Notes: generated from the letters alone by a model not told the origin. A stretch of 44,536 nt of DNA from CAZWZG01 sp964638245 (GCA_964638245.1 CAZWZG010000005.1:1-44536), one strand, 5' to 3'. Counted from the first letter of the stretch, positions 32,455 to 41,572 are shown. Translations and numbers: made by a program.

Positions 32455-34236
32455 ATGACCACGGATCAGATCATCCTTTTCTCCCTCTTTGGCCTTGTCT
32501 TCGCGTTCCTTCTATGGGGCCGTATTCGCTACGACATCGTCGCACTCGCCGCGCTTCTTATCGGTGTGGTCGCCGGCGTTGTACCCTCTTCCGAGGCCTT
32601 CTCTGGCTTTGGCCACCCGGCGACCATCGTTGTTGCACTGGTTCTGGTCGTTTCTGCCGGACTGGTGCGATCCGGGGCGGTTTTCCTGATCACCCGCACG
32701 CTTATTGACCAAAGCCGAGCCGTCGGCGCGCATATTGCGATCATGGGGGGCGTTGGCGGCGTCTTGTCCGCCTTCATGAACAACGTCGCCGCGCTGGGCC
32801 TGTTGATGCCGGTCGATATCCAGACCGCGCGAAAAGCGGGCCGCTCGCCTAGCGTCACGCTGATGCCGCTCAGCTTTGCGACGATCCTCGGTGGTATGGT
32901 CACGCTGATCGGCACGCCGCCCAACATCCTGATCGCGACGATCCGCGAAGATCGCCTTGGCGAAAGCTTTGCGATGTTCGACTTCGCACCTGTGGGGGGC
33001 GTCGTTGCGTTGGCCGGGCTCGCCTTTGTGGCGCTGATCGGCTGGCGGTTCATTCCCGCAGGCCAGAATGCTGCTGGCTCAAAGAACGCGCTGGCTGAAA
33101 TCGCCGACTACGTTGCCGAACTGACGATTCCCGAAGACAGCCGCGCGATCGGCATGACGATCGGTGAAATCGCGACCGAGGGCGAGGAAACGGATGCCGC
33201 GATCATTGGTCTGATCCGCGAGGGCAAGCGCCGTCGTGGCCCGCAAAGAAACGCTGTCGCCCAAGCTGGCGATGTTCTGATCGTCGAGGCGCGTCCCGAC
33301 GCGTTAGACGAATTCCGTTCGGCATTCGGCTTTGCCTTTGTCGATGCCGAACGCACCGAGAAGCTTCAGCTCGAAGGGGCCGGTCTCAACGTGGTTGAGG
33401 TTGTTGTCCAAACCGGATCGCGCATCGAGGGGCGCAGCGCGCAAGCCATCGGGCTCGACTGGCGGCAACGCACGATCCTTCTGGGCATTTCACGCCAGGG
33501 TAAAAGGATCACCAAGGCGGTGCGCAAAACCGACATCCAGGCGGGTGATATCTTGCTGTTGCTTGCGCCCAGCGACACGTCCGATGACGTCATCGCATGG
33601 CTCGACGTGCTCCCGCTTGCCGAGCGCGGGCTGGCCGTAACCCAGAACAACAGGACATGGCTGGCCATCGGGATTTTTGCAGCGGCAGTCATCGCAGCCG
33701 CCTTGGGCTGGATTTACCTGCCTGTGGCACTTGGGATCGTCGTCGTGATCTACGCCCTTACCCGGATCGTGCCGGTGAAGGAGATCTACACCCATATCGA
33801 ATGGCCCGTCGTAGTCTTGCTGGGATCGATGATCCCGCTTGGGGCAGCGTTGGAGACGGCCGGGGGGACGCAGTTGATCGCCGGTGCGCTCGTCACGATG
33901 AGCGAAGGGCTACCAGCATGGGCGGTTTTAACCCTTCTGATGGTCGTGACGATGACCCTGTCAGATGTGCTCAACAACACCGCGACGACGATTGTAGCCG
34001 CGCCCATTGCAATCGAAATGGCGCAAGCGCTTGGCGTTTCTCCTGACCCTTACCTTATGGCCGTCGCTGTGGCCGCGTCCTGTGCGTTTCTCACCCCCAT
34101 TGGCCACAAGAACAACACTCTGATCCTTGGCCCGGGCGGGTACAAGTTCGGAGACTACTGGCGCATGGGCCTTCCACTGGAGATCATTGTGATCGCGGTT
34201 GCGATCCCTGCGATCCTGGTGTTCTGGCCGCTTTGA
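32455..34236 (+). CDS. SLC13-family permease with two RCK_C (TrkA-C) domains
   Basis: A 593-residue membrane protein of the DASS/SLC13 type. The N-terminal half has about five helices with MNNVAALGLLMPVDIQTARK and GGMVTLIGTPPNILIATIRE (about residues 107-160). Two cytoplasmic RCK_C domains follow at about 215-295 and 305-390 (ending VRKTDIQAGDILLLLAPSDT), then the second membrane half with SDVLNNTATTIVAAPIAIEM. Members carry sulfate or dicarboxylates with Na+. A paralogue of the same architecture lies 600 bases away on the other strand. It is convergent with the HemG-like gene, three bases apart. Confidence 0.88.
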   Translation: MTTDQIILFSLFGLVFAFLLWGRIRYDIVALAALLIGVVAGVVPSSEAFSGFGHPATIVVALVLVVSAGLVRSGAVFLITRTLIDQSRAVGAHIAIMGGVGGVLSAFMNNVAALGLLMPVDIQTARKAGRSPSVTLMPLSFATILGGMVTLIGTPPNILIATIREDRLGESFAMFDFAPVGGVVALAGLAFVALIGWRFIPAGQNAAGSKNALAEIADYVAELTIPEDSRAIGMTIGEIATEGEETDAAIIGLIREGKRRRGPQRNAVAQAGDVLIVEARPDALDEFRSAFGFAFVDAERTEKLQLEGAGLNVVEVVVQTGSRIEGRSAQAIGLDWRQRTILLGISRQGKRITKAVRKTDIQAGDILLLLAPSDTSDDVIAWLDVLPLAERGLAVTQNNRTWLAIGIFAAAVIAAALGWIYLPVALGIVVVIYALTRIVPVKEIYTHIEWPVVVLLGSMIPLGAALETAGGTQLIAGALVTMSEGLPAWAVLTLLMVVTMTLSDVLNNTATTIVAAPIAIEMAQALGVSPDPYLMAVAVAASCAFLTPIGHKNNTLILGPGGYKFGDYWRMGLPLEIIVIAVAIPAILVFWPL

Positions 34237-34239
34237 CGG

Positions 34240-34761
34240 TCAAGGTGTCGCAAGTTGAAGCGTTCTCTGCCGGATCGCCTCCCAATCGGTGAACTCTCGT
34301 TCCGTCGATGCGTCGACCTTCACGCCGTGGAGCACGACGTATCGCATGATCTGGCTCTCAAAGTAGCCATAGGATGAAGGCCGGACCGCTCCGCCGACAT
34401 ACTGTACCTCGTCGGGAATGAACCCCGTTCGCATCTGAAATTCCTGCTGAAAGTCCCAGGCATCCTCCAATTTCTCGGGGAACGCCGCGGCAAGGCTGAC
34501 CGCCAGCATCAAGGTCGGTTTCGTCGCCAGATCGTTTTTGTGTCCCGCCGCGAAAGCCTCGAACCCGTCAGGGTAAGTCCGTTCATGCACCGGGGCGGCC
34601 AAAACGATATGATCGAAGGCCGCGAAATCAATCTTGGGCACCGCCGCTTCGGTATCGACCATCGTGACCGGCGGACCTTCAGCCTCAAGCAGATCGCGCA
34701 TATAGCGTGCAACTTTCGCGGTCTGACCTTCAATGCTGGCATGGATCAGCAATATCGACAT
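34240..34761 (-). CDS. HemG-like flavodoxin-domain protein (menaquinone-dependent protoporphyrinogen oxidase type)
   Basis: A 173-residue flavodoxin-fold protein starting MSILLIHASIEGQTAKVARY, the FMN phosphate-binding loop (T/S-x-E-G-Q-T), followed by FDHIVLAAPVHERTYPDGFE (about 57-76). Length and pattern match the HemG group, which oxidises protoporphyrinogen IX to protoporphyrin IX with a quinone as acceptor. Alphaproteobacteria usually use HemJ, so a different flavodoxin-like role is possible. GGGAGA seven bases before the ATG supports 34761 over a longer start. An FNR-like box is centred 66 bases upstream, which would fit low-oxygen control of heme synthesis. Confidence 0.8.
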   Translation of the reverse strand: MSILLIHASIEGQTAKVARYMRDLLEAEGPPVTMVDTEAAVPKIDFAAFDHIVLAAPVHERTYPDGFEAFAAGHKNDLATKPTLMLAVSLAAAFPEKLEDAWDFQQEFQMRTGFIPDEVQYVGGAVRPSSYGYFESQIMRYVVLHGVKVDASTEREFTDWEAIRQRTLQLATP

Positions 34762-34820
34762 CGCACATCTCCCGTCGGCTGGTGTCAGCCTCACCCTAAG
34801 GAGCGCTGGAAGAGCGATCC

Positions 34821-34834
34821 TTGAACTGGATCAA
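34821..34834 (-). promoter_or_regulatory. FNR/FnrL-like box upstream of the HemG-like gene
   Basis: Minus strand TTGAT-CCAG-TTCAA matches the consensus TTGAT-N4-ATCAA at nine of ten bases. It lies between the SLC13 stop (34837) and the HemG-like ATG (34761). If the box sits at -41.5, transcription would start about 25 bases before the ATG, a normal leader length; the -10 candidate there (TTAGGG) is weak. Confidence 0.45.
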
Positions 34835-34836
34835 GT

Positions 34837-36621
34837 TCAGAGCGGGAAGAAAATCGGGATCAGGGCGGAGGCCAGCAAGCCGACCGACAGGTTCAAGGGG
34901 ATACCGATTTTCATGAAATCGGTGAACGCGTAGCCGCCTGGGCCATAGACCAACATGTTGGTCTGATAACCGATAGGCGTGGCAAAGCTAGCGGACGCTG
35001 CAACCATCACGGCCACCACCAAAGGTCGAGGATCAACACCGACGCTTGCGGCCAGACCGATCGCAATCGGGGTGACAACGACCGCCACAGCATTGTTGGA
35101 GACAAGCTCCGTCAACACCGACGTCAGCAAGTAGATCGCCCAGACAATCAAAAATGGCGGCAGGCCGCCTAGCGCGGGCGCCACCGCTTCCACAATCAAC
35201 GCAACTGCACCCGACGCATCCAACGCTGCTCCGATGGCCAGCATCGAAAAGATCAGCGCGAGCAGTCGTCCATCAATCGACGCAAAAGCCTCATCCGCGT
35301 CGATGCAGCGTGTCAGAAGCACAAATGCGACCGCTACGATCGCGAGCGCAAAGATCGGTGCCACGCCAAAAGCCGCCAACGCGACCATCGCAATCAAGGC
35401 GATGAACGCCAGCGGTGCCTTGCCCCGGCGATAGGCCCGTGCGGTGGGGTGGGAGACATCGACCATTTCCATATCGCTGGCCAGCCGTTGGATATCCTCC
35501 GGGCGCCCTTCCAGAAGAAGAGTATCGCCGACCCGGACGATGATATCATCCAACTGCCGTCCGATATTCTGACTGCGCCGATGAACCGCCAACGGGTAAA
35601 CGCCGTAGCGGCGGCGCAAGCGCATGGAACCGAGGGATCGTCCGACCATCCGGCATCCCGGCGTAATCAGAACCTCGACAGTGGAGGTCTCGACGGAAGA
35701 AAGCTGATCCACAGGGCGGACGTCCTTGCTGTCCTGCATCCCCAAGAGTTCGTCTATTTGGGTGCGTAACACCACGCGGTCGCCAGCGGCCAGTTCAACG
35801 GCGGCAAGGTTGCGCCGCAAGGACGCGTCCCCGCGCAAAACATCGATCAAGCGCACGCCACCGCGCTTGAATAGCTCAACCTCACTGACGTTCTGACCAA
35901 CCAGCGCGCTGTCGCTCGGGATGGCGACCTCGGTCAAGAACTTCATTTTCGAACGGTCCGACAAGAGCGACGCCATGCTTGCGCGGTCGGGCAAAAGTCG
36001 TGGCCCCAACACGGCCAGATAAAACATACCCCACGCTACGAGAAAAATCGCCAGTGGCGTGACCTCGAATATCCCGAAGGGCTCCATCCCTTCGGCCCGC
36101 GCCACACCGTCCACCAACAGGTTCGTCGACGTCCCGATCAGGGTCAGAGTGCCGCCAAGAATAGCGCCATAGGACAATGGGATCAGAAGCTTGGACGCCG
36201 ACAGTCCAAGCCGTTTGGCCACCTGCACGAACACCGGGATCATCACGACGACGACAGGTGTGTTCGATACAATCGCCGAAGCCACGACAACAAACGCCAT
36301 CATCATCAGAAGTGTCGTCCGGGGGCGTTCCTCTGCCCGCGCCTCGGCCTCGTTCGTAAGCCAGGTCAAGGCCCCCGTCCGCATGAGCGCGCCCATGACG
36401 ATGAACATAGCCGCAATGGTCCATGGCGCAGGATTGGCCAGCACCATGCGCGCCGATTCATAGGGCAGCACGCCTGAAACCAACAGAACGGCCACGCCCC
36501 CAAGCGCAGTCACCTCGGGCGGGAAGTCCTCCCGCACGAAGAGGACAAACATTGCCAGAACGACGCCGAGCGCCAGAAACGCCGGCCCATTCGGCCCAAG
36601 CAGTTGCGTCAGTTCAATCAT
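34837..36621 (-). CDS. SLC13-family permease with two RCK_C (TrkA-C) domains
   Basis: A 594-residue paralogue of the permease at 32455-34236, with the same design: helices in the first third (SNTPVVVVMIPVFVQVAKRL and GGTLTLIGTSTNLLVDGVAR, about residues 118-172), two RCK_C domains at about 220-300 and 315-390 (VGDTLLLEGRPEDIQRLASD at the end), and a second membrane half with TELVSNNAVAVVVTPIAIGL. It probably imports sulfate or dicarboxylates with Na+. No strong Shine-Dalgarno sequence precedes the ATG. The HemG-like gene follows on the same strand 75 bases on; the phosphoesterase gene is 42 bases upstream. Confidence 0.88.
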   Translation of the reverse strand: MIELTQLLGPNGPAFLALGVVLAMFVLFVREDFPPEVTALGGVAVLLVSGVLPYESARMVLANPAPWTIAAMFIVMGALMRTGALTWLTNEAEARAEERPRTTLLMMMAFVVVASAIVSNTPVVVVMIPVFVQVAKRLGLSASKLLIPLSYGAILGGTLTLIGTSTNLLVDGVARAEGMEPFGIFEVTPLAIFLVAWGMFYLAVLGPRLLPDRASMASLLSDRSKMKFLTEVAIPSDSALVGQNVSEVELFKRGGVRLIDVLRGDASLRRNLAAVELAAGDRVVLRTQIDELLGMQDSKDVRPVDQLSSVETSTVEVLITPGCRMVGRSLGSMRLRRRYGVYPLAVHRRSQNIGRQLDDIIVRVGDTLLLEGRPEDIQRLASDMEMVDVSHPTARAYRRGKAPLAFIALIAMVALAAFGVAPIFALAIVAVAFVLLTRCIDADEAFASIDGRLLALIFSMLAIGAALDASGAVALIVEAVAPALGGLPPFLIVWAIYLLTSVLTELVSNNAVAVVVTPIAIGLAASVGVDPRPLVVAVMVAASASFATPIGYQTNMLVYGPGGYAFTDFMKIGIPLNLSVGLLASALIPIFFPL

Positions 36622-36663
36622 TTCGCTTTGAGTCTGACCCGGCGAACGCCCTGCCGCAAGCGC

Positions 36664-37476
36664 TTAGGGGGTCGACGGGGACAGCGCCCCACCATGACGG
36701 ATCGCTTTGACTGAAATTGCAGCACCCGTCTTGTCATCGGTTTCAACCATGACACCTGACAGCGTCGCCTCGCCATTCGCTGGCTGGAAGCGACCCTTGC
36801 TCATACCCGTTATAAACCGGCGCAAAGGCTCGGCCTTGTCCATGCCGATGACCGATTTGTAGTCGCCGCACATGCCGGCATCGCTCATATAGGCTGTCCC
36901 ACCATCAAGGATCATCGCATCGCCCGTAGGCACATGCGTGTGCGTGCCAACAACAAGACTGACCCGCCCCGCACAGAAATGGCCCATGGCCATCTTTTCG
37001 CTCGTGGCCTCGCAATGAATATCCAGAACCGAGGCTTGCACAGCGCCGCCTCTTGGATGCGCCTTCAACACCGCATCAACAGCAGAAAACGGGTCGTCGA
37101 ACGGGCGCTTCATAAAGACTTGTCCCAACACCTGCGCCACCAGCACTTTGCGCCCGCCCGGAGCATCAAAGACCCGTGCACCGCGTCCCGGAGCGGCCTT
37201 TGAATAGTTCAACGGTCGAAGGATGCGGGGATCCGTTTCGATGTGTTGGAGCATCTCTTTCTGATCAAACGCGTGATCCCCAAGGGTGATGACATCAGCG
37301 CCCGAAGCAAAGATGTCCTTGGCGTGATCCGCACTCAACCCGATGCCCGAGGTCGCGTTTTCACCGTTCACGATTGTGAAATCGATCCGCCATGCATCTT
37401 GCACGACTTTTAGCTGCTGGGTCAGCGCCGCGCGGCCCGATCGACCCACCACATCTCCAAGAAAAAGCAATCGCAT
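36664..37476 (-). CDS. YmdB-type metallophosphoesterase (TIGR00282)
   Basis: A 270-residue calcineurin-like phosphoesterase of the TIGR00282/YmdB group. Metal-binding motifs are LFLGDVVGRSGR at the start, VNGENATSGIGLS near residue 38, TLGDHAFDQKE near 65, DIHCEATSEK near 150 and VVGTHTHVPTGD near 176. B. subtilis YmdB hydrolyses 2',3'-cyclic nucleotides, but the cellular role in alphaproteobacteria is not settled. An ATG three codons upstream (37485) is also possible; MRLLFLGD matches the usual family start. It lies after the 5-formyl-THF cyclo-ligase gene, a neighbourhood common in alphaproteobacteria. Confidence 0.9.
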   Translation of the reverse strand: MRLLFLGDVVGRSGRAALTQQLKVVQDAWRIDFTIVNGENATSGIGLSADHAKDIFASGADVITLGDHAFDQKEMLQHIETDPRILRPLNYSKAAPGRGARVFDAPGGRKVLVAQVLGQVFMKRPFDDPFSAVDAVLKAHPRGGAVQASVLDIHCEATSEKMAMGHFCAGRVSLVVGTHTHVPTGDAMILDGGTAYMSDAGMCGDYKSVIGMDKAEPLRRFITGMSKGRFQPANGEATLSGVMVETDDKTGAAISVKAIRHGGALSPSTP

Positions 37477-37558
37477 AAGGACCATGCGTAGGGCCGAGGG
37501 GGACGAAGAGCAAGCAAAGAGAGGCGTGCGCCCGCCTACTTACGCGGGTCAGCGATCT

Positions 37559-38107
37559 CTAAAACCGCAGCACGTCTTTCTCGGTTACAATCGCATCCAG
37601 CGGCTGGTCGGTCGCCTCGATCGGCAATGGCGCGACCTCTTGGGCGGAAAAGGCAAAGCCGATGGCCGTGATCTGGTCCTTTGCCCGCAACCCAGCCAGC
37701 GTGCGGTCATAGTGCCCCGCGCCATATCCCAGCCGATGCCCGTTCCCGTCAAAAGCCAGCATTGGCACCACTAGTGTGCGCGGAACGACCGGCTCGGTCC
37801 CGTCCGGAACGGCGACCCCGAACCCATCAACGGTCATGGGCGCTTGCGGGAACCAGTGCAGAAACGTCAACGCCGCGCGACCATGGGTCAAGGGCAAACA
37901 GACCTGCCGGATGTCCGCGAGTTCTGCCATAACGGGTCGCGGGTCGATCTCGGTGCGGATCGGCCAGTAAAACGACACCGGCCCGACCGTGTCCGCGAGC
38001 AACGCGCGCAGACGCTCCAGCGCCGGGCCTTGGGCGACCGTTGCATGAGCCTCAGCGCGTCGCGCGCCGACGGCACGTCGCAATGCCTTTTTTGCTTCGG
38101 TGGTCAT
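37559..38107 (-). CDS. 5-formyltetrahydrofolate cyclo-ligase
   Basis: A 182-residue cytoplasmic enzyme that uses ATP to convert 5-formyl-THF to 5,10-methenyl-THF. Family marks are the basic N-terminus TTEAKKALRRAVGARR, FYWPIRTEIDPRPVM near residue 50 and the C-terminal nucleotide-binding stretch LVVPMLAFDGNGHRLGYGAG followed by GHYDRTLAG (about residues 118-146). The ATG at 38107 overlaps the mgtE stop by four bases; the longer open frame upstream is mgtE sequence and not used. The YmdB-type gene follows 73 bases later. Confidence 0.93.
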   Translation of the reverse strand: MTTEAKKALRRAVGARRAEAHATVAQGPALERLRALLADTVGPVSFYWPIRTEIDPRPVMAELADIRQVCLPLTHGRAALTFLHWFPQAPMTVDGFGVAVPDGTEPVVPRTLVVPMLAFDGNGHRLGYGAGHYDRTLAGLRAKDQITAIGFAFSAQEVAPLPIEATDQPLDAIVTEKDVLRF

Positions 38108-39492
38108 AACAGAAACGCACTCGCCAATCCGAGAAAGGCAAAGAAACCAACGACATCCGTCACGGTCGTCACGAAAGCCCCCGACGCCAATGCCGGGTCG
38201 ATCCCAAGCTTGTCGAGCCCCAGCGGCACCAGGATCCCGGCAAGCGCTGCAACGACAAGGTTGATCACCATAGCCGCGCCAATCACGACGCCGAGCATCG
38301 GCAATCCGAACCATGCGGCACCGATACCGCCCATAAGAACTGCAAAGACCAATCCGCTCAGGAGACCTGCAATGACCTCACGTCGCACCACGCGCCATGC
38401 ATTTGAACCTGTCAGGTCCTTGGTCGCCAAGGCGCGCACTGCCACGGTTAGGGATTGCGTGCCCGCATTCCCGCCCATCGAGGCCACGATTGGCATCAGA
38501 ACGGCAAGCGCGACAAGCACCGCAATCACGTCCTCAAAGAGAGCGATCACAAGGCTCGCCAGAATTGCGGTGATGAGGTTCACAAACAGCCACGGGAAAC
38601 GACGCCGCATGATTTCGAGCGGTGAACTGGCCAGGCTTTCATCGCCCACGCCTGCAAGTCGCAGGATGTCTTCTTCATGCTCTTCATCGAGAATTATCAT
38701 GGCATCATCGATCGTGATGACGCCCACCAGTCGGTCATCCTCATCAACCACTGGCGCCGAAATCAGGTGATACTGGTTGAAGGCATAGGCCACTTCGCCC
38801 TCATCCTGCGTGACCGGAATCGTGCGAAAGCTATCCTCGGTAATGTCTTTTAGGGGACGGGTGCGCGGGCTGGCCATCAGCTTACCCAGCATGACGTAAC
38901 CCGTGGGCCGATGCCGGGGATCAACAAGAATGACGTGATAAAACTGATCGGGCAGATCGTCATGTCCGCGCATGTAATCAATGGCTTGGCCGACGTTCCA
39001 ATGCTCGGGCGCTGCCACAACCTCGCGCTGCATGAGGCGACCCGCGGAGTCTTCGGGAAGCGCCAGCGCCGCCTCCACAGCCGCCCGGTCTGCATCTTCA
39101 AGCGCATCCAGAACGACCTCGGCCTGCTCGTCTTCAAGGCCTTCGATCAGATCAACGACATCATCGCTTTCCAGATCGCGAACGGCCTCGGCAACAACCT
39201 CATTGGGCAGGAACTCGACGACCTCATCACGGATGCTCTCGTCGATCTCGGACAGGACATCGCCGTCGATCTGGTCTGCGGCAAGCAAGAGCAGCTCGCG
39301 TCGTCTGCCTTGATCGAGTTGTTCAAGAAGGTCGGCAATGTCTGCTGGGTGCAGCGGTTCGAAGAGCTCGGCCAGACGCTCCGCATCGCCTGCCGAAATC
39401 GCCAGACGAACACCGGCGACAAGGCCACCGTCCAGCGCATAGGCATCCTCGTCCTTGGCTTCGGTCTGCGGTTCGGTCTCGGTTTCGCTCAT
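38104..39492 (-). CDS. mgtE: Magnesium transporter MgtE
   Basis: A 462-residue Mg2+ channel. The N-domain (about residues 30-150) has the repeated acidic helices LFEPLHPADIADLLEQLDQG; two CBS domains follow (about 155-275) with LVDPRHRPTGYVMLGKLMAS and APVVDEDDRLVGVITIDDAM. The membrane domain (about 305-460) has five helices, with ALAVLMPIVASMGGNAGTQS, the pore-lining signature. Binding of Mg2+ by the N and CBS domains closes the channel in characterised MgtE. The ATG at 39492 is chosen over upstream in-frame starts because acidic MSETETEPQ fits family N-termini. It is divergent from guaD. Confidence 0.95.
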   Translation of the reverse strand: MSETETEPQTEAKDEDAYALDGGLVAGVRLAISAGDAERLAELFEPLHPADIADLLEQLDQGRRRELLLLAADQIDGDVLSEIDESIRDEVVEFLPNEVVAEAVRDLESDDVVDLIEGLEDEQAEVVLDALEDADRAAVEAALALPEDSAGRLMQREVVAAPEHWNVGQAIDYMRGHDDLPDQFYHVILVDPRHRPTGYVMLGKLMASPRTRPLKDITEDSFRTIPVTQDEGEVAYAFNQYHLISAPVVDEDDRLVGVITIDDAMIILDEEHEEDILRLAGVGDESLASSPLEIMRRRFPWLFVNLITAILASLVIALFEDVIAVLVALAVLMPIVASMGGNAGTQSLTVAVRALATKDLTGSNAWRVVRREVIAGLLSGLVFAVLMGGIGAAWFGLPMLGVVIGAAMVINLVVAALAGILVPLGLDKLGIDPALASGAFVTTVTDVVGFFAFLGLASAFLL

Positions 39493-39611
39493 CGTGCCTG
39501 CCCTTCTTGCAAACAACATAGGGGATGGGCTTGGGAGGGAAAACCAAAAGCCGTGCAGAGATAGCCAGAACGGCGCTGGATCGGGCAAGACGCTTGGCGT
39601 AGGACGGTTTT

Positions 39612-40904
39612 ATGACCCAGACCCTGATCCGTGGCATTCCATGCGTCTTCACCGGCAATCCATTCCTGCAAGGGTGGGAGGCGGTGACCTCGCTGACCGA
39701 AGACGGCGCCATTCTTGTGGAAGGCGACAAGATCAAGGCGGTTGCCCCCTACTCAGATCTGAGAGCGGCGTACCCTGAGGCCGAGGTTGCAGGATCCCCA
39801 GACACACTCCTGCTGCCGGGGTTCGTGGACGCGCATGTCCACTATCCCCAAACCGCGATCATTGCCTCGTGGGGTCGCCGCCTGATCGACTGGCTGAACA
39901 CCTATACCTTCCCCGAAGAAGGTCGCTTTGGCGATGCTGCCTATGCGCGTCAGCAGGCAGACAGATACCTTGATACCGCCCTTGCCCACGGCACCACGAC
40001 GGTGGCCAGCTACTGCACCATCCATCCCGAAAGCGTCGATGCCTTCTTTGACGCCGCGGCCGCGCGAAACATGGCCGTTGTCGCAGGCAAAACCTGTATG
40101 GATCGCAATGCGCCAGAGTTTTTGCGCGACACCGCGCAATCCGCCTATGACGACTCCAAGACCCTGCTGGAGCGCTGGCATGCAACGGGCCGCGCGCGCT
40201 ATGCCATCACACCCCGCTTTGCGCCGACCTCATCCGAAGCACAGCTTGAAGCCATGGGAACCTTGTGGCGTGAGCATCCCGAGTGCCTCATGCAGACCCA
40301 TCTTTCCGAACAGGTCGAAGAGATTGCATGGGTCAAAGAGCTCTACCCGGGGTCGCGCGACTATCTGGATGTGTACGAAAAATTCGGGCTGATTGGTCCC
40401 GGAGCTGTCTTTGGCCACGCAATTCACCTCGAAGACCGCGAACGCGCTGCCCTGCTTGAAGCGGGTGCAGCCCTCATCCACTGCCCTACGTCAAACACCT
40501 TTATCGGTTCAGGACTTTTTGACCTTGGTGGGTTGGCCCAATCCGGACAGAAAGTCGGACTGGCAACGGATATCGGCGGTGGATCGAGTTTTTCGATGCT
40601 GCGAACGATGGCAGCAACATACGAAGTGGCGCAACTGCGCGGACGGGCCGTTCACGCCGCGGAATTGCTTTGGTTGGCGACCGCCGGATCAGCGCAAGCC
40701 TTGGGGTTGGACGACCAACTTGGAACACTTGTGCCGGGCATGGCCGCCGACATCATCGCGCTCGATCTCGCCTCGACGCCTGCGATCGCGCAAAGACGCG
40801 CGGAGGCAGACACGGTGTGGGACGCCATTTTCCCAACTGTGATGATGGGCGACGACCGGGCCATCGCGCAGGTCTGGGTTGCTGGACGCCCGGTCGGAGA
40901 GTGA
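39612..40904 (+). CDS. guaD: Guanine deaminase
   Basis: A 430-residue amidohydrolase that converts guanine to xanthine. The Zn-binding DAHVHYPQ (about residues 73-80) and the guanine-deaminase-specific LIDWLNTYTFPEEGRFGD (about 91-108) are both present. MQTHLSEQVEEIAWV, FGHAIHL and ATDIGGGSSFSMLRTM supply the remaining metal and substrate residues. AGGAC precedes the ATG. The 8-oxoguanine-deaminase-like gene is on the opposite strand about 800 bases away, giving a small purine salvage neighbourhood. Xanthine dehydrogenase genes are not in the window. Confidence 0.94.
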   Translation: MTQTLIRGIPCVFTGNPFLQGWEAVTSLTEDGAILVEGDKIKAVAPYSDLRAAYPEAEVAGSPDTLLLPGFVDAHVHYPQTAIIASWGRRLIDWLNTYTFPEEGRFGDAAYARQQADRYLDTALAHGTTTVASYCTIHPESVDAFFDAAAARNMAVVAGKTCMDRNAPEFLRDTAQSAYDDSKTLLERWHATGRARYAITPRFAPTSSEAQLEAMGTLWREHPECLMQTHLSEQVEEIAWVKELYPGSRDYLDVYEKFGLIGPGAVFGHAIHLEDRERAALLEAGAALIHCPTSNTFIGSGLFDLGGLAQSGQKVGLATDIGGGSSFSMLRTMAATYEVAQLRGRAVHAAELLWLATAGSAQALGLDDQLGTLVPGMAADIIALDLASTPAIAQRRAEADTVWDAIFPTVMMGDDRAIAQVWVAGRPVGE

Positions 40905-40925
40905 GCGCCCGGGGATACGGGCGCT
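40904..40925. terminator. Hairpin between convergent genes, probable terminator
   Basis: AGCGCCC-ggggatac-GGGCGCT is a perfect 7-bp stem beginning at the last base of the guaD stop. The following bases are AAGGGTTTGGTTT, only loosely T-rich, so it may act in both directions or mainly protect the 3' end. Confidence 0.5.
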
Positions 40926-40936
40926 AAGGGTTTGGT

Positions 40937-41572
40937 TTAGCTTGCTGGAATAGCCGGCTTGAAGATCGTGAACTGCATCAGACGGCAGGTGTTGGGACCT
41001 TCTTCGCCGCTCAGGTGGGCAATCGCAGGCATTGGTGCAGGGATCGATTCCGTCGTGCAGCCGCCACGGTAGGACGACAGCATCTCTTCTTCGCGACCCG
41101 CAAGGACAGGCCCATGGTCATTGATCGCAAGGTGAACCTCGGACGTTTCTCCGTCATCAAGGCCATAGCCGAACCAGCCGCCGTCAAGCGCGCCGTGGGC
41201 CTGGAACCAGTTGAACTGGATGCGGCCATTTTCATCGGCAATCATGCCGCCGCCGTAGCCAACATCAGCTTGAACGATATCGGACCGCTTCAGCACATCC
41301 TTGGATGTACACCCCGCGCCTTCGCATGCGGCCGGATCGTTGATCACAACGAACCAGAGCGTGTGGACGTGACCGGGTGTCAATCCACCTGTATCGACAT
41401 GAACGAAAACACCATCACCAGTCGGTTGCAGCCGCGCCATCGAAGCCTCAACAAGCGTGACCTCGCCTTGGCTAGGGTGGGTATTCATTTGGGAAAATCG
41501 CTGATCCGCACTGAACGCTGCGGTGGATACAAGAGCGCCAGTCAGCGCCGCAAAAGTTAGGGTCTTGAGCAT
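40937..41572 (-). CDS. Secreted protein of unknown function
   Basis: A 211-residue protein with a signal peptide (MLKTLTFAALTGALVSTAAF, cut near FSA). The mature part is beta-rich, with GDGVFVHVDTGGLTPGHVHT, LWFVVINDPAACEGAGC and YGGGMIADENGRIQFNWFQA; four Cys residues (two in the ACEGAGC stretch, two near the C-terminus at GGCTT and NTCRL) could form disulfides. I do not recognise a family with known function; the pattern of several His residues resembles secreted domains such as CHRD, but not closely. CAGGAGAAACACA before the ATG is a strong start signal, suggesting good expression. Confidence 0.8.
   Translation of the reverse strand: MLKTLTFAALTGALVSTAAFSADQRFSQMNTHPSQGEVTLVEASMARLQPTGDGVFVHVDTGGLTPGHVHTLWFVVINDPAACEGAGCTSKDVLKRSDIVQADVGYGGGMIADENGRIQFNWFQAHGALDGGWFGYGLDDGETSEVHLAINDHGPVLAGREEEMLSSYRGGCTTESIPAPMPAIAHLSGEEGPNTCRLMQFTIFKPAIPAS

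Noticed and set aside
37844..38770. A 308-codon plus-strand open frame
   Set aside because: It runs opposite mgtE and the cyclo-ligase gene; the Thr/Ser/Arg repeats are complement artefacts of membrane-helix codons.
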